DNA from: Atopobiaceae bacterium | GTDB taxonomy: Bacteria; Actinomycetota; Coriobacteriia; Coriobacteriales; Atopobiaceae | NCBI GenBank assembly: GCA_017510785.1 | Contig: JAFWMH010000034.1 | Location: forward strand, 1-64,000 | Length of the DNA stretch: 64,000 bases | Reading direction: 5' to 3' | In this document: positions 19,153 to 27,592 of the stretch, one piece after another | How the letters are laid out: the number at the start of each line of letters is the position of its first letter | How positions within the stretch are numbered: position 1 is the stretch's first letter | Notes under the pieces: model-generated | Seen by the model: only the letters and a program-made list of their open reading frames with translations | What the model was told of the DNA's origin: nothing | The model's database searches: none | Translations under genes and position numbers: made by a program

Positions 19153-19578
19153 CTACGTTTCGCCCATTTCGGTGCGACGAAGCACGCGCCAGCTGTTCCT
19201 GATTATCTCGAGGTGGTGTGCGCGTATTTGCTGGTCGCGGACCTCGGGTCCCGTCAAGCGCCACATGTTCACGTATTCGCCTGAGAGGTCATCGCGCAGC
19301 GGGCTGCGCAGGACTCCCACGGTGGCCTGCGTGCGATAGACATGCGCAAGCGTGTCGCCCTCCCGCTCAATGAGGCCCGGGTTGGTGATGAAGGAGGCGT
19401 GGTCGCTCACAAACACGCAAATCTGGCGATCGCGGCTTTCGTCGCTTCCGTAGCGCACGTGGAGCACGCAAAGCATTCCCGCCGTCCCTATCCAATTTGG
19501 TCGGCTAGGCATTAGCGTGCTTACGGGTGCCTGAATGTATGTTGCAGGAAAGACGTGTTGGAGCGTTACTCTTGGCAT
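19153..19578 (-). CDS. Hypothetical protein, 141 aa, last gene of the nitroreductase operon
   Basis: The ATG at 19578 is preceded by AGAGGTG with a five-base spacer. It lies inside the truncated oxidoreductase gene in another frame. The product (MPRVTLQHVFPATYIQAP, then RYGSDESRDRQICVFVSD and LIEREGDTLAHVYRTQ) has a plausible soluble composition, with no membrane segments or metal motif. I do not recognise the family. The unusual overlap of over 70 bases with the preceding gene suggests the two were brought together by a deletion. Confidence 0.6.
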   Translation of the reverse strand: MPRVTLQHVFPATYIQAPVSTLMPSRPNWIGTAGMLCVLHVRYGSDESRDRQICVFVSDHASFITNPGLIEREGDTLAHVYRTQATVGVLRSPLRDDLSGEYVNMWRLTGPEVRDQQIRAHHLEIIRNSWRVLRRTEMGET

Positions 19579-20443
19579 GCTGCTCACCTCTCACGCGACT
19601 ACCGTGATGGTAACACCGGTAGCGCTGCCCGCGCTTGGCTGCCATGCGATCGTACTTGCCGCCGACAAAAGCAAACGCAAGGCGCTTCCATAGGGGAAGC
19701 CCCGCGCGGCGGGCAAACTCTCCGTTGGGAAGCCCGCGCAGCGACACGAGCGTGCCTCCCTCCCTAAGCACGCCGAACTCCTTTGGCAGCTCGCGGTCGC
19801 CGAGGGTGTCGAGCACGAAGTCCACGTCGTGCAGTACCTCTGCATAGTCCTGCTTGCGATAGTCGATGAAGGTCGTCGCGCCGAGCGCGCGCATGCGCTC
19901 CTCGGAGGCTCCGTTGCCGTTGGTCGCAACGGTTAGCCCCATGCCCGCCGCGACGGGCACGGCCATGGCGCCGAGGCTGCCCGTGCCGCCCGAGATGAAG
20001 AGGGAGTCACCAGCCTTGGCGCCCATGAGCTCGAGCGACTGCAGGGCAGTGAGCGCCGTGAGCGGCACGCAGGCCGCCTCCTCGTCCGAGAGATAATTCG
20101 GAACTTTGGCGAGGGCGCCCTCCGCGACGGCGGCGAACTCTGCAAACGCGCCGATCTTCGCGAGAGGCATGCGTCCGTAGACGCGGTCTCCCACGGCAAG
20201 GCGGCTCGCCCCCGGTCCCAGCGCCTCGACGGTGCCTACTAGCTCGTTTCCCATAACGAGTGGGAAGCGATAGGGTACGACCAGCTTCACCTCACCTCGT
20301 ATGATCATGTTGTCGAGGGGATTCACGCCCGCCGTGTGTACGCGCACCAGTACCTCTCCGGGGCCGGGATCAGGAACGGGTAGATCTTGAATCTGTAGCT
20401 CACGGCCGTTCTTGTCGTACTTGTCGAGTATTGCAGCTTTCAT
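19505..20443 (-). CDS. NADP-dependent quinone-oxidoreductase-like MDR enzyme with lost C-terminus
   Basis: The N-terminus (GEVLVRVHTAGVNPLDNMI) and the cofactor motif SLFISGGTGSLGAMAVP place it in the zinc-free medium-chain dehydrogenase/reductase family. Homology runs to GKYDRMAAKRGQRYR at about residue 275. Family members normally continue for some 60-80 residues to a final segment with the GRAKGK motif. Here the frame reads into about 37 unrelated residues over the start of the next gene, so the end of the enzyme seems deleted. It overlaps the Rrf2 regulator by four bases (ATGA). The enzyme may be inactive. Confidence 0.85.
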   Translation of the reverse strand: MKAAILDKYDKNGRELQIQDLPVPDPGPGEVLVRVHTAGVNPLDNMIIRGEVKLVVPYRFPLVMGNELVGTVEALGPGASRLAVGDRVYGRMPLAKIGAFAEFAAVAEGALAKVPNYLSDEEAACVPLTALTALQSLELMGAKAGDSLFISGGTGSLGAMAVPVAAGMGLTVATNGNGASEERMRALGATTFIDYRKQDYAEVLHDVDFVLDTLGDRELPKEFGVLREGGTLVSLRGLPNGEFARRAGLPLWKRLAFAFVGGKYDRMAAKRGQRYRCYHHGSRVRGEQHAKSNAPTRLSCNIHSGTRKHANA

Positions 20444-20892
20444 GACATGAGTCCTTCCAAGTCGTTGGTTTGTATGGCATGGGCGCGCAAGGCGGCTATG
20501 CAGTCAGCGAGCGTTCGGGATTGCAGGTCTCGCGCGGCCTCTTCTTCCAGATCTTTGAACATGTTCCCAAGCACGGGTGCGATGTGCCTTCCCACAATGC
20601 ACTGGTCGCTGGGGTTGCGGTGCACCTCGAAAAGCTTCACGTGGTCCGTCTCGCAGGCGGCTAGGTATACGTCGAGCAGCGTGAGCTTCGAGGCTTCTGG
20701 CACGAGGCGAAGCCCCGCCGACCCCTTGCGGCCCTGCACGATGCCCGCCTTGCGGAGCGACCCCGAGAGCCTGCGTACGTAACTCGCGTTCGTGCCCATG
20801 CTCTTGGCCATCTGCTCGGACGACATGGGCGTCTCGGCCTCTGAGACGAGGACGAGCAAATGTAGCGCGGACGAGAAGCGGGTGTCTTTCAT
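20440..20892 (-). CDS. Rrf2-family transcriptional regulator, 150 aa
   Basis: The product has an N-terminal winged helix (FSSALHLLVLVSEAETPMSS, ASYVRRLSGSLRKAGIVQGR, GSAGLRLVP), the Rrf2 layout. The central region lacks the three-Cys Fe-S cluster of IscR/NsrR; single Cys residues occur at CETD, QCIVG and DCIA. It is therefore more like the YwnA/CymR/HypR group, some of which sense disulfide stress. It overlaps both neighbours by ATGA, so it is translated within the nitroreductase-oxidoreductase operon, a typical autoregulated arrangement. Confidence 0.9.
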   Translation of the reverse strand: MKDTRFSSALHLLVLVSEAETPMSSEQMAKSMGTNASYVRRLSGSLRKAGIVQGRKGSAGLRLVPEASKLTLLDVYLAACETDHVKLFEVHRNPSDQCIVGRHIAPVLGNMFKDLEEEAARDLQSRTLADCIAALRAHAIQTNDLEGLMS

Positions 20893-21701
20893 CGCGCAGC
20901 CTCGAACGACGTGATGTACTCCGTGTTTTGGGGGACGGCGATCGCCGGGTCGAGTGTGACGAATCGGCCCTCAAGCCCCTGCTCCTGTGCCGTGAGCCAA
21001 AAGTGAGAGAGCGCGATGCCCATGTCTACCTTCTGGATGTCGCCGAGTGCGCTTTCTTTCAGACTGTGCTCTTCGTAAAAGTGCACGACGCCGTCGCCCA
21101 CGACGGCTCGCCAGGGCTGCTTGTTCGTGGCGGATGGCGCAAGGCGCAGCATTTGGAGTGGCTCTTCAAAGTGGCCCGCCTCGGCGGGGGAGAGGTGCGT
21201 GCCAAAGGATCGATTGAAGAAGATCTGTGAGAAGGGCAGGCGCTCGGCCGACTTGATGGCCTTGCGCATCATGCTCTCACGCAGCGAGAGCTTGGCGGCG
21301 GGATATCCAACGGGGCTTGCCACGGGCATGACCTCGCCTGCGCCGACTTCCATGGCCTTCTCGAACGACTTGCGGGAGAGCGACGCCGCGAGCATGACGG
21401 TGCCGAGTCCGCGCTCGGCCGCGCGGAGGCAGAAGGTCTCGAAGGCGAACCCCAGCGAGAGCTCGGCGCCTTGGACGCGCTTGACCTTTGCGGCAACGTA
21501 GTCGTGCGCGCCGACGACGACGGGGCTCTTCAGCCCGTGTTCAGCCGCATCGAGGAGCCGGAACTCCACGGGTGTGCCGAAGGGAGTCTCGATGCTTTGA
21601 ATAACGCGCTCGACGTATGCGCGGTCCTCGGGCGCCAGTGGCTGGTCCTCGAAGGTCCGGACGCTCCGGCGACCTCGGATGGTGTCGACGATTCTTGGCA
21701 T
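20889..21701 (-). CDS. Nitroreductase-family protein (TM-nitroreductase type), 270 aa
   Basis: I start at the ATG at 21701 because AGGAGG lies five bases upstream; a longer frame reaching 21773 would begin within the promoter. RIVDTIRGRRSVRTFEDQPL is the FMN-binding R-x-S-x-R-x-F signature. GLGTVMLAASLSRKSFEKAM and the late APSATNKQPWRAVV fit the tandem-domain nitroreductase type. Such enzymes reduce nitro compounds or quinones with FMN. It is the first gene of the operon that includes an Rrf2 regulator and a quinone-oxidoreductase-like enzyme, which together suggest a response to electrophiles. Confidence 0.9.
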   Translation of the reverse strand: MPRIVDTIRGRRSVRTFEDQPLAPEDRAYVERVIQSIETPFGTPVEFRLLDAAEHGLKSPVVVGAHDYVAAKVKRVQGAELSLGFAFETFCLRAAERGLGTVMLAASLSRKSFEKAMEVGAGEVMPVASPVGYPAAKLSLRESMMRKAIKSAERLPFSQIFFNRSFGTHLSPAEAGHFEEPLQMLRLAPSATNKQPWRAVVGDGVVHFYEEHSLKESALGDIQKVDMGIALSHFWLTAQEQGLEGRFVTLDPAIAVPQNTEYITSFEAAR

Positions 21702-21735
21702 TACCAACCTCCTAAGCTGTATCGATGAAAAATAC

Positions 21736-21763
21736 ACCTTATCAGAAAGACGGATATTGTCAA
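21736..21763 (-). promoter_or_regulatory. Probable promoter of the nitroreductase operon
   Basis: On the minus strand TTGACA (21763-21758) is followed after 16 bases by TAAGGT (21741-21736). The -35 is perfect and the -10 is weak, which would suit a regulated promoter. The Rrf2 product is the obvious candidate regulator, but no clear operator palindrome was found. Confidence 0.5.
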
Positions 21764-21925
21764 CTCGGAACATGACGTGCGCTGCGGGTGTGCCTCACGG
21801 CGGCGGGGTTGGCACGGGCGACGCGGGCGCGCTGCGGCGGCGGAGGGGTTGGCACGAGTCGTGAAGATTGCCTTTTATGCCGGCGGCGAGGGGCTGTATC
21901 GCTGAAGTGCTTTTTAGTATGTGAT

Positions 21926-22050
21926 ATTGTCACAATGGAAACAGGTTGCATTCACGCCACAATTATACTGTCGCAATGCCAACGGAATGCGTTCACGCCA
22001 CAATGAAACTGTCACAATGCCGACGGACTGCATTTACGCCACACAACATG
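21926..22050 (+). repeat. About three copies of a 41-bp direct repeat
   Basis: The core cattcacgccaca starts near 21950, 21990 and 22031 (one base differing between copies), each preceded by actgtcacaatg or similar words. The unit is 40-41 bases and imperfect. It lies in the intergenic region just before the HAD gene at 22100. It could bind a regulator or be neutral tandem duplication. Confidence 0.8.
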
Positions 22051-22099
22051 GCGTGAGGAGGAAACGGCAGAGTTCCGTCCTCGATGGTGGGAGAGGGTA

Positions 22100-22939
22100 A
22101 TGTGCATGATTCGACTCGCGCTTGCAGACATAGACTCCACGCTCATTCCCTATGGGCGACCGATGGCCTCGTCGGCTTCCATAGCCGGTGTTCGGGCGGC
22201 CAACCGTGCGGGCATTCTAGCTGGGCCAATCACGGGGCGCACTACGGGGCGGATGCGCAAGATGTTTGGCGATGCCTCGGACTGCTGGGACACGGGCGTG
22301 CTCGTGAACGGTCAGGTGGTGAGGCTAGGGGGACAAACCATTCTACAGGAAGCTCCGTCAAGGGATACCTTGGAAGAGGTGGCGCGCATCGTGCGCGACT
22401 TTGCGGGGGAGGGTTGCGCCTTAACGGTGTACGACGACGAGGTGGATGGGCACGATGTTTGCGTGGGCATTACTCGCGAGGAGATGCGGCGCTATCCTAA
22501 GGCGTTCGCACAGTTTCGCCATTGCGCTCCGCATGTGCCGGAGGGCGTGTTTCTGAAGACGAACGTTCACCTTTCGGTGGGGCGCGAGGATGCCATACGC
22601 TTACGCGACGAGTTGCAGCGACGGGTTCCAGAGTTGACGTTCGTTTTTCCGTTTCCCACGTCACCTACCATCGACATTACTCCCGCTGGAATCACCAAGC
22701 TTACGGGCTTGCGTTTGCTCGTGGACGAGCTTCGGATTGGATGGGACGAAGTCTGCGTGTTTGGCGATGGCGAGAATGACCTGCCAGTTATACGGGCGGT
22801 GCCAAACAGCGTTGCCGTTTTGAATGCGGATCCCGAGGTTGCTCGTGCCGCCCGTTGGCACATCGGTGCCGACGTCGATGACGCCGTTGCGGGTGCGCTC
22901 TTGGCGCTGGCGCATGGAGAATGGCCGTTTAGCGAGTGA
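22100..22939 (+). CDS. HAD-superfamily (Cof-type) hydrolase, 279 aa
   Basis: GGGAGAGGG precedes the ATG. The product has DIDSTLIPYG (motif I, DxD with a Thr), ITGRTTGRM (motif II region) and VFGDGENDLPVIRAV (motif IV, GDGxND) in the order of Cof/type IIB HAD phosphatases, with a cap domain in between. Such enzymes dephosphorylate sugar phosphates or flavin precursors. The length is normal. The usual DLDGT is here DIDST, which keeps both catalytic Asp residues. The gene is monocistronic. Confidence 0.92.
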   Translation: MCMIRLALADIDSTLIPYGRPMASSASIAGVRAANRAGILAGPITGRTTGRMRKMFGDASDCWDTGVLVNGQVVRLGGQTILQEAPSRDTLEEVARIVRDFAGEGCALTVYDDEVDGHDVCVGITREEMRRYPKAFAQFRHCAPHVPEGVFLKTNVHLSVGREDAIRLRDELQRRVPELTFVFPFPTSPTIDITPAGITKLTGLRLLVDELRIGWDEVCVFGDGENDLPVIRAVPNSVAVLNADPEVARAARWHIGADVDDAVAGALLALAHGEWPFSE

Positions 22940-22975
22940 CGACTTGCTGCTGTCGTTTGGCCGGTACCTGCTTGC

Positions 22976-23010
22976 TGGCCGTGGGTTTCTTTGTTAAGGC
23001 ACCACGGCCA
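22976..23010. other. 9-bp stem hairpin downstream of the HAD gene
   Basis: tggccgtgg (22976-22984) pairs with ccacggcca (23002-23010) around a 17-base loop. There is no T run, so it is a weak terminator candidate or a structured 3' end. The rest of the 22940-23298 gap shows no gene. Confidence 0.4.
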
Positions 23011-23298
23011 TAAGGCGCCACGGGGTTGTTGTCCCAGCACACAGCCTGGTGTACAAAGCTTCCGACCTGTGTGCCAGGGGTGCCACTTAGCCCCGGGTTT
23101 GTCTGCTAAGCGGCCCCGTCACCACACAACCTGGTTGGGTGGAAGCGTTGAGTTGGCCCCAAGGCTTGAAAGCCTCACGTCATAACTTCTTCACACACGC
23201 GTCGCCGCTGGGACGAAGGAGGGGTTGGTGCTTAGTATTTGGCGTAACGACAAGTGGCGGTTCCTATGAGCTGGTGCCGCAAAAGAAGGGAAACTATC

Positions 23299-23504
23299 AT
23301 GGACAAGAACATGACCAAAACAGACCAAATCTTCAGCAGCGAACATGAGCGCGATGCCCGCCAATCGATGTGGCTGTAGACGCCCGCGAACTCAGTGATG
23401 AGCAAGCGGACGCCATAGCGGGAGGTTGGGATTTGCCTCTTGGCAAAATGGCAGGCGAATATATGGGCAGGAGGCGGAGAAATCCCTTGGACCCGGTAGT
23501 TTAA
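23299..23504 (+). pseudogene. Double-glycine leader (bacteriocin-like) peptide gene, frameshifted
   Basis: AGAAGGG precedes the ATG at 23299. The first frame reads MDKNMTKTDQIFSSEHERDA and soon stops. One frame over, the sequence reads ELSDEQADAIAGGWDLPLGK and ends MGRRRRNPLDPVV at TAA 23502-23504. ELSDEQADAIAGG is a textbook double-glycine leader end (LSxxExxxIxGG) of class II bacteriocins and related peptides, here followed by a basic 25-residue core. A one-base deletion near 23365 would explain the break. Alternatives are a GTG start at 23370 or a programmed -1 shift. No export or maturation gene lies nearby. Confidence 0.6.
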
Positions 23505-23524
23505 CGGGCAATCGTTTCAGTCGC

Positions 23525-24709
23525 CTATGCCGCCTGACCGAGCTCGGCCTCTTCAGGATAGTCCTTCGCAAGCTGGTCGTATGCCGCTGCGGTGTTCGAT
23601 AGGAGCTTTTGCACGTCCTCGAGGGAGAAGAGTCCGTCTGCGTTGCGCTCTAGATCCTTAAAGTTCAGGTCGTACGAGGCGGGGGCTTCCTCTAGCGAAA
23701 GCAAATTCAGGTTGCGAACCTGCTCGGTTGTTGCGCACACATAGCGAACGTTGCAGAATTGCTTGCCCGATGCGTTCTCCCAAACTTCAAAGAGAATCTT
23801 TCCGCCAATGGGAGTCTTCGTTTCGATGGTGTCGGGTAGGTCGTAGTCCGTTACGTCGAGCGCATGCAGCAAGCTGGACTGGTTGGAGTCATGACCGCAC
23901 AGGAAGGAGAACCTACGGCCATCCTTTCCCAACTCTTCGGAAATCTCCGCAACGAGTAGGTGTGCGCAGTCTACGCCAATTGTGTATTCGGCGTCGCCGG
24001 TTTTGAGGTCTTTTGCTTCTCCGGACTTGTATGCGGGCGAGCTCTTGTAATCAAGAACCTGCTCGATGAGATCGTAGCCTTCCTGAAGGTCTGCATCGAT
24101 TCCTGCAAGTCCTGCATCTTCGCCCTGAGCTGCGATTTCGGCGGTTGCGGCGTCAATGTAGCTGTTGCTCACGTATCCAAAACGAGGCTTAAAGGTGGGG
24201 TCGCGGCTGTCGTAGTCGCCGTGATACTCGATTCTCACGTTGGCGACGGGAAGCATCCCAGCAGAGAAAAACTGGGTGGTTGCGAGCGTACGTTGGCATG
24301 GGTTCGCGTAGAAGCGCACCTCATCCTTGCTCGGAATGTAATTCTCGGGGCTGAGTCCCTCGTTCTCGAGCCACTTGCGGAAGAACTCGCCCATGATGGT
24401 TTCGGCGACGCCGCCCTTTACGGTGAGTTCGCTTCCGTTCGATGACCACTCTATCCATTTGTGGGGTGTGGTGACATTGCGTCCGAGATGGCATCGAACA
24501 TACTGAATGGAGACGCTGCGTCTTTCGAGTTCGTGTTCGAGGAGAATGAGACGCTTACAAATCGGCTCTTCGAAGTTGAGGAATTCCGCCGGTCGCGACC
24601 TGCACACGGCACTTGCGCTTTGGAATCGTAGCCTCAAGATAGCGGAAGGCGAGGCAATGCAGGCGCAGCCTGCCTTTCGAATTGCCAAGCTTATATCAAA
24701 TCCTTCCAA
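23525..24709 (-). pseudogene. Histidine acid phosphatase-like gene with damaged N-terminus
   Basis: From TPHKWIEWSSNGSELTVKGG to the end the protein matches the histidine-type acid phosphatase family (glucose-1-phosphatase/phytase group), including FYANPCQRTLATTQFFSAGM and the late HD motif (FLCGHDSN). The N-terminal catalytic RHGxRxP is not present: the equivalent place reads ILLEHELERRSVS, and another frame gives SPFSMFDAISDA, the expected lead-in to TPHKW. This points to a frameshift around 24485 and further changes upstream. No signal peptide is visible either. The enzyme is probably inactive. Confidence 0.65.
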
Positions 24710-25004
24710 TGAGGAGAATGACCTGCCGTACGATTCCTTGGGAGCATTACGACTGTTTCAGCTGGCGGAACGCGGCCTGATGGTTGCCATTGCTAGGGGC
24801 GAGACCTACTATCGCCGGCGGCTTGTTGAGGCGGTCGAGGGACAAGAGCGTATGCGCGCGGTGATTCAGGGGCCGAACGGATTCAAGTTCTTATCATGAG
24901 AGAAACACTTCGAGGTCTGCGCTGCGGTACTTCGTTTGTGGTTTTCTCTTCCATGGACGATGCGGTCGGCTAAAATGAGCCGTGGCTTTAAGGTGGCCTT
25001 TAGC

Positions 25005-25097
25005 GTGTACAATTCTCCGTATGAAAAAACGGCTCAATGTACGATTCCGAGACAAAATCGTACATTGAGCCGCTTTTTTATCCATGAAATTGTACAC
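25005..25097. repeat. 93-bp two-tier palindrome, terminator- or MITE-like
   Basis: The inner arms 25030-25046 and 25056-25072 are perfect 17-bp complements around a nine-base loop, flanked by A and T runs. The outer arms gtgtacaatt (25005-25014) and aattgtacac (25088-25097) are also perfect complements. Either strand would give a hairpin followed by a T run. It lies between two minus-strand genes, at the 3' side of the EIIB-ROK gene, so it can serve as its terminator. The rest of 24710-25192 has no gene. Confidence 0.85.
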
Positions 25098-25192
25098 ACC
25101 AAATACTTGCTGAAAGCCCGCGACAGCTGAAAGCCCGCGGTACGGGACGAAGTCCTGTTCCAGCTTGCGTCGCGGCCGCGCCGCCGTCCCGG

Positions 25193-26602
25193 CTACTCCT
25201 CCGACGAAAGACGCTGCAGGCAGAGCGACATCTCGCCCATGAGCACGAGACCGTCGTAGTCCGAAACGGGCACAAGCTCGGGTAGCATGTCGGCGGGGAT
25301 GCGTTTGCCAAGCTCCTCGCGAAGATCGTCCATGTCGGGCACGAGGTCGCACCACACGAAAATCGCCTGGGGTGCGGCCACGCAAATGGTTGCCGCGAGG
25401 TAGCACGCAATCAGCTCGAGCATGCCGTTGTAGTGCCATGCGGCGTCCTTCAAATCCATAGATAGCGAAAAATCGCCGGCCAAATATTTCAGACTTCCTG
25501 CAAAACCCCTGCGTCCTGCTCGGGGGAGACCACCGATTACGAGGCCCTCGGCGCAAGCGGGCACGCCAACGGTTTGTGCGTGGAAGGCGACGTCGTCCCA
25601 GTCGGTTTGGCTCACGTAGCAGCCAGCCGCTGCCGCCGTAGCGTTATTGTCTACGAATGCGGGTACGCCCCAACGCTCGCTTGCGTACTCAGCAAGCTGG
25701 AAGTTGAAGGCGCTACCGTCGTGGAGCGTGAGCACCTCGCCGTTATCAACTATGCCGGGAACGCCAATGCCCACTGCGTCGAACTGGTCGGGCTGATACC
25801 CCGCCACACGCAATGCCGCAACAACGTCGTCGAGCACTCGCTCGTCGAAGGTCTGCCGCACGAGCATGCCCGAGAGGGTCCGCTTGCCCCGGTCCAAAAC
25901 GCAGTAGCTAAGGGTCGGTTCGTCCTCGCGATGCACGAAGCTTACGGCGAGCACGCACTTGGAGTGATCGAAATCGCGTGCCATACGCAGGTCGCTCACG
26001 GCGGCCCTGCGTGCACCGGTAACGGCATTCACCACAAGGTTGAGCGCAGCGGGCGCGTCGTAGGCACCAAAAATGGAGGCGGGAAGCTCCACTACGAGCG
26101 TGTCGGGCAGCGCCTCCACCACGTCCTTGCGCATATGACCAACCTGCGGCGCAAGCAGTACTGCCACGAACTCCGAGCCGGTTGTTTTCGCCACCTCCAA
26201 CGGCATGGCACGAAAGTCGTAGTTAAGTCCCAGCGACTGCGCGTTCTCGTTGAGCTTGTTCGCAAAGATGGTGGTGGTAATGCCGCACGAGCAGCAAAGC
26301 AGAACGTGGTTGGTCTCGTTGCTCAGCATCCGCTCGTGCACCTGACACATTTCCTTGAAGAGCTTTTTCGCTCGGTCCATGTCTTCCAGCTCGAAGTGCA
26401 GGAAGAAGGCCGACTCGCCGCTCATCTTGTGCTCTAGGCGCAGTTCGATGATTGTTGTGCCATCAATGTCGTAAAAGTTTGCACAGCCCGTGGCAACTTC
26501 GCTATCTATTTGGATATGCTCGTCATCCAGGCTCTTAAGGGTGCAGCCCGCAATGCCTTGCTCAAGAATCCAGTTGCGGTAGGTGTTGGCAGCATCGTTC
26601 AT
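25193..26602 (-). CDS. PTS EIIB-like domain fused to a ROK-family domain, 469 aa
   Basis: Residues 1-95 form an unknown domain. Residues 98-190 look like a cellobiose-type EIIB: LLCCSCGITTTIFANKL carries the phosphorylatable Cys loop, and VAVLLAPQVGHMRKDV the family's LGPQ-like segment. From about 215 to the end it is ROK-like (DAVGIGVPGIVDNGEV, VDNNATAAAAG). The ROK Cys-rich zinc motif is absent, and the usual catalytic Asp of NDAN appears as Asn, so kinase activity is doubtful. A sugar-responsive sensor is more likely. I know of no such standard fusion. Confidence 0.8.
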   Translation of the reverse strand: MNDAANTYRNWILEQGIAGCTLKSLDDEHIQIDSEVATGCANFYDIDGTTIIELRLEHKMSGESAFFLHFELEDMDRAKKLFKEMCQVHERMLSNETNHVLLCCSCGITTTIFANKLNENAQSLGLNYDFRAMPLEVAKTTGSEFVAVLLAPQVGHMRKDVVEALPDTLVVELPASIFGAYDAPAALNLVVNAVTGARRAAVSDLRMARDFDHSKCVLAVSFVHREDEPTLSYCVLDRGKRTLSGMLVRQTFDERVLDDVVAALRVAGYQPDQFDAVGIGVPGIVDNGEVLTLHDGSAFNFQLAEYASERWGVPAFVDNNATAAAAGCYVSQTDWDDVAFHAQTVGVPACAEGLVIGGLPRAGRRGFAGSLKYLAGDFSLSMDLKDAAWHYNGMLELIACYLAATICVAAPQAIFVWCDLVPDMDDLREELGKRIPADMLPELVPVSDYDGLVLMGEMSLCLQRLSSEE

Positions 26603-26696
26603 GTGTTCTCCTAACGTGCGTCAGTAGCAAATCCATTATACGCAATATCGACGAAGGGGCGGTGCGGCGCCCCGCAAGAAGTTCGTCTCGAGCCTT

Positions 26697-27473
26697 CTAG
26701 TTCGTGGCAAACACGAGCCGCTCGAGGGCGAAGAGCGCGCGGCGCGGCAAATGCTTTGCGGCAAACGCGGCTACCTGCATGTCGATGCTCGGGATGAGCA
26801 CGGGAATGCCGAGCAGGGCACAGCGCAACGAACGCCTCACAACAGCATCGACGTCGTTAAAGCCTATGCGGCACATTGCCTGCGCAACATCGGCATCGCC
26901 GGGCTTGTCCAAAAAGCGCGTTTGCATAAACTTGGGGCAAACGGCCAGCACGTGAATGCCCGTGCCGCGCAGCTCGAAGTCGAGCATGCGCGAGAGTTCG
27001 AGCACGAACGCTTTCGTGGCGGAGTATACCGCGAGGTACGGCTGGGGAATGGCGCCCGCAATGGATGCAATGTTTATTATCCGCGATCCGGCCGTCATGT
27101 GGCCAAGTGCCAGCGAGCACATCTCTACCACCGCACCGCAGTTGAGCTGCACCATAGTAGATAATTGCGTGCGGTTTTGCGACGCGAAGTCTCCAAAGGT
27201 ACCGAAGCCCGCGCAGTTGACGAGCCACTGGATGCAATAGTCCTCCTCGAGGAACGATTCGAGCTCGTCGAAGGACGTGCGATCCGTAAGGTCGAGCGGG
27301 ATGACGCGTACGAAGGAATTGGGATGAGCCTCGGCGAGTCGCTGCAGCTCCTCCTCGTTGCGAGCTATTGTCCATATCTCGTCGAGGTGCCCGCCTGCGC
27401 CTTCGCACAGGTGCGAAACAAACCGTTTCCCAAGGCCCGAGGAGGCTCCGGTTACTATGGCGATGTTCTTCAT
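26697..27473 (-). CDS. Short-chain dehydrogenase/reductase, 258 aa
   Basis: The ATG at 27473 follows AGAAGGA; a longer frame upstream lacks support. It has IAIVTGASSGLGKRF (cofactor motif TGxxxGxG), VNCAGFGTFGD in the NNAG position, and YSATKAFVLELSRML (YxxxK active site), the classical SDR order. The C-terminal part is somewhat hydrophobic, as in the DltE/YqjQ-like SDRs. The substrate is unknown. It is divergent from the secreted protein gene at 27593. Confidence 0.93.
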   Translation of the reverse strand: MKNIAIVTGASSGLGKRFVSHLCEGAGGHLDEIWTIARNEEELQRLAEAHPNSFVRVIPLDLTDRTSFDELESFLEEDYCIQWLVNCAGFGTFGDFASQNRTQLSTMVQLNCGAVVEMCSLALGHMTAGSRIINIASIAGAIPQPYLAVYSATKAFVLELSRMLDFELRGTGIHVLAVCPKFMQTRFLDKPGDADVAQAMCRIGFNDVDAVVRRSLRCALLGIPVLIPSIDMQVAAFAAKHLPRRALFALERLVFATN

Positions 27474-27528
27474 GAGACGTCCTTCTCTGCTACGCATTGC
27501 CGTATGCGTTACCTATCGCGGAATTGAG

Positions 27529-27558
27529 TTGTGCATATGCGCCAGTAACTACTATAAT
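27529..27558 (+). promoter_or_regulatory. Promoter of the membrane protein gene at 27593
   Basis: TTGTGC at 27529-27534 and a perfect TATAAT at 27553-27558 are 18 bases apart. Transcription would start about 27565, leaving a short leader before the ATG at 27593. Confidence 0.55.
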
Positions 27559-27592
27559 GAAACCGCGCAAAAACACTATAACGGAGCCAAAC

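Noticed and set aside
24894..25556. 220-codon frame on the minus strand
   Set aside because: It overlaps the large palindrome and the EIIB-ROK gene in another frame and is not protein-like.
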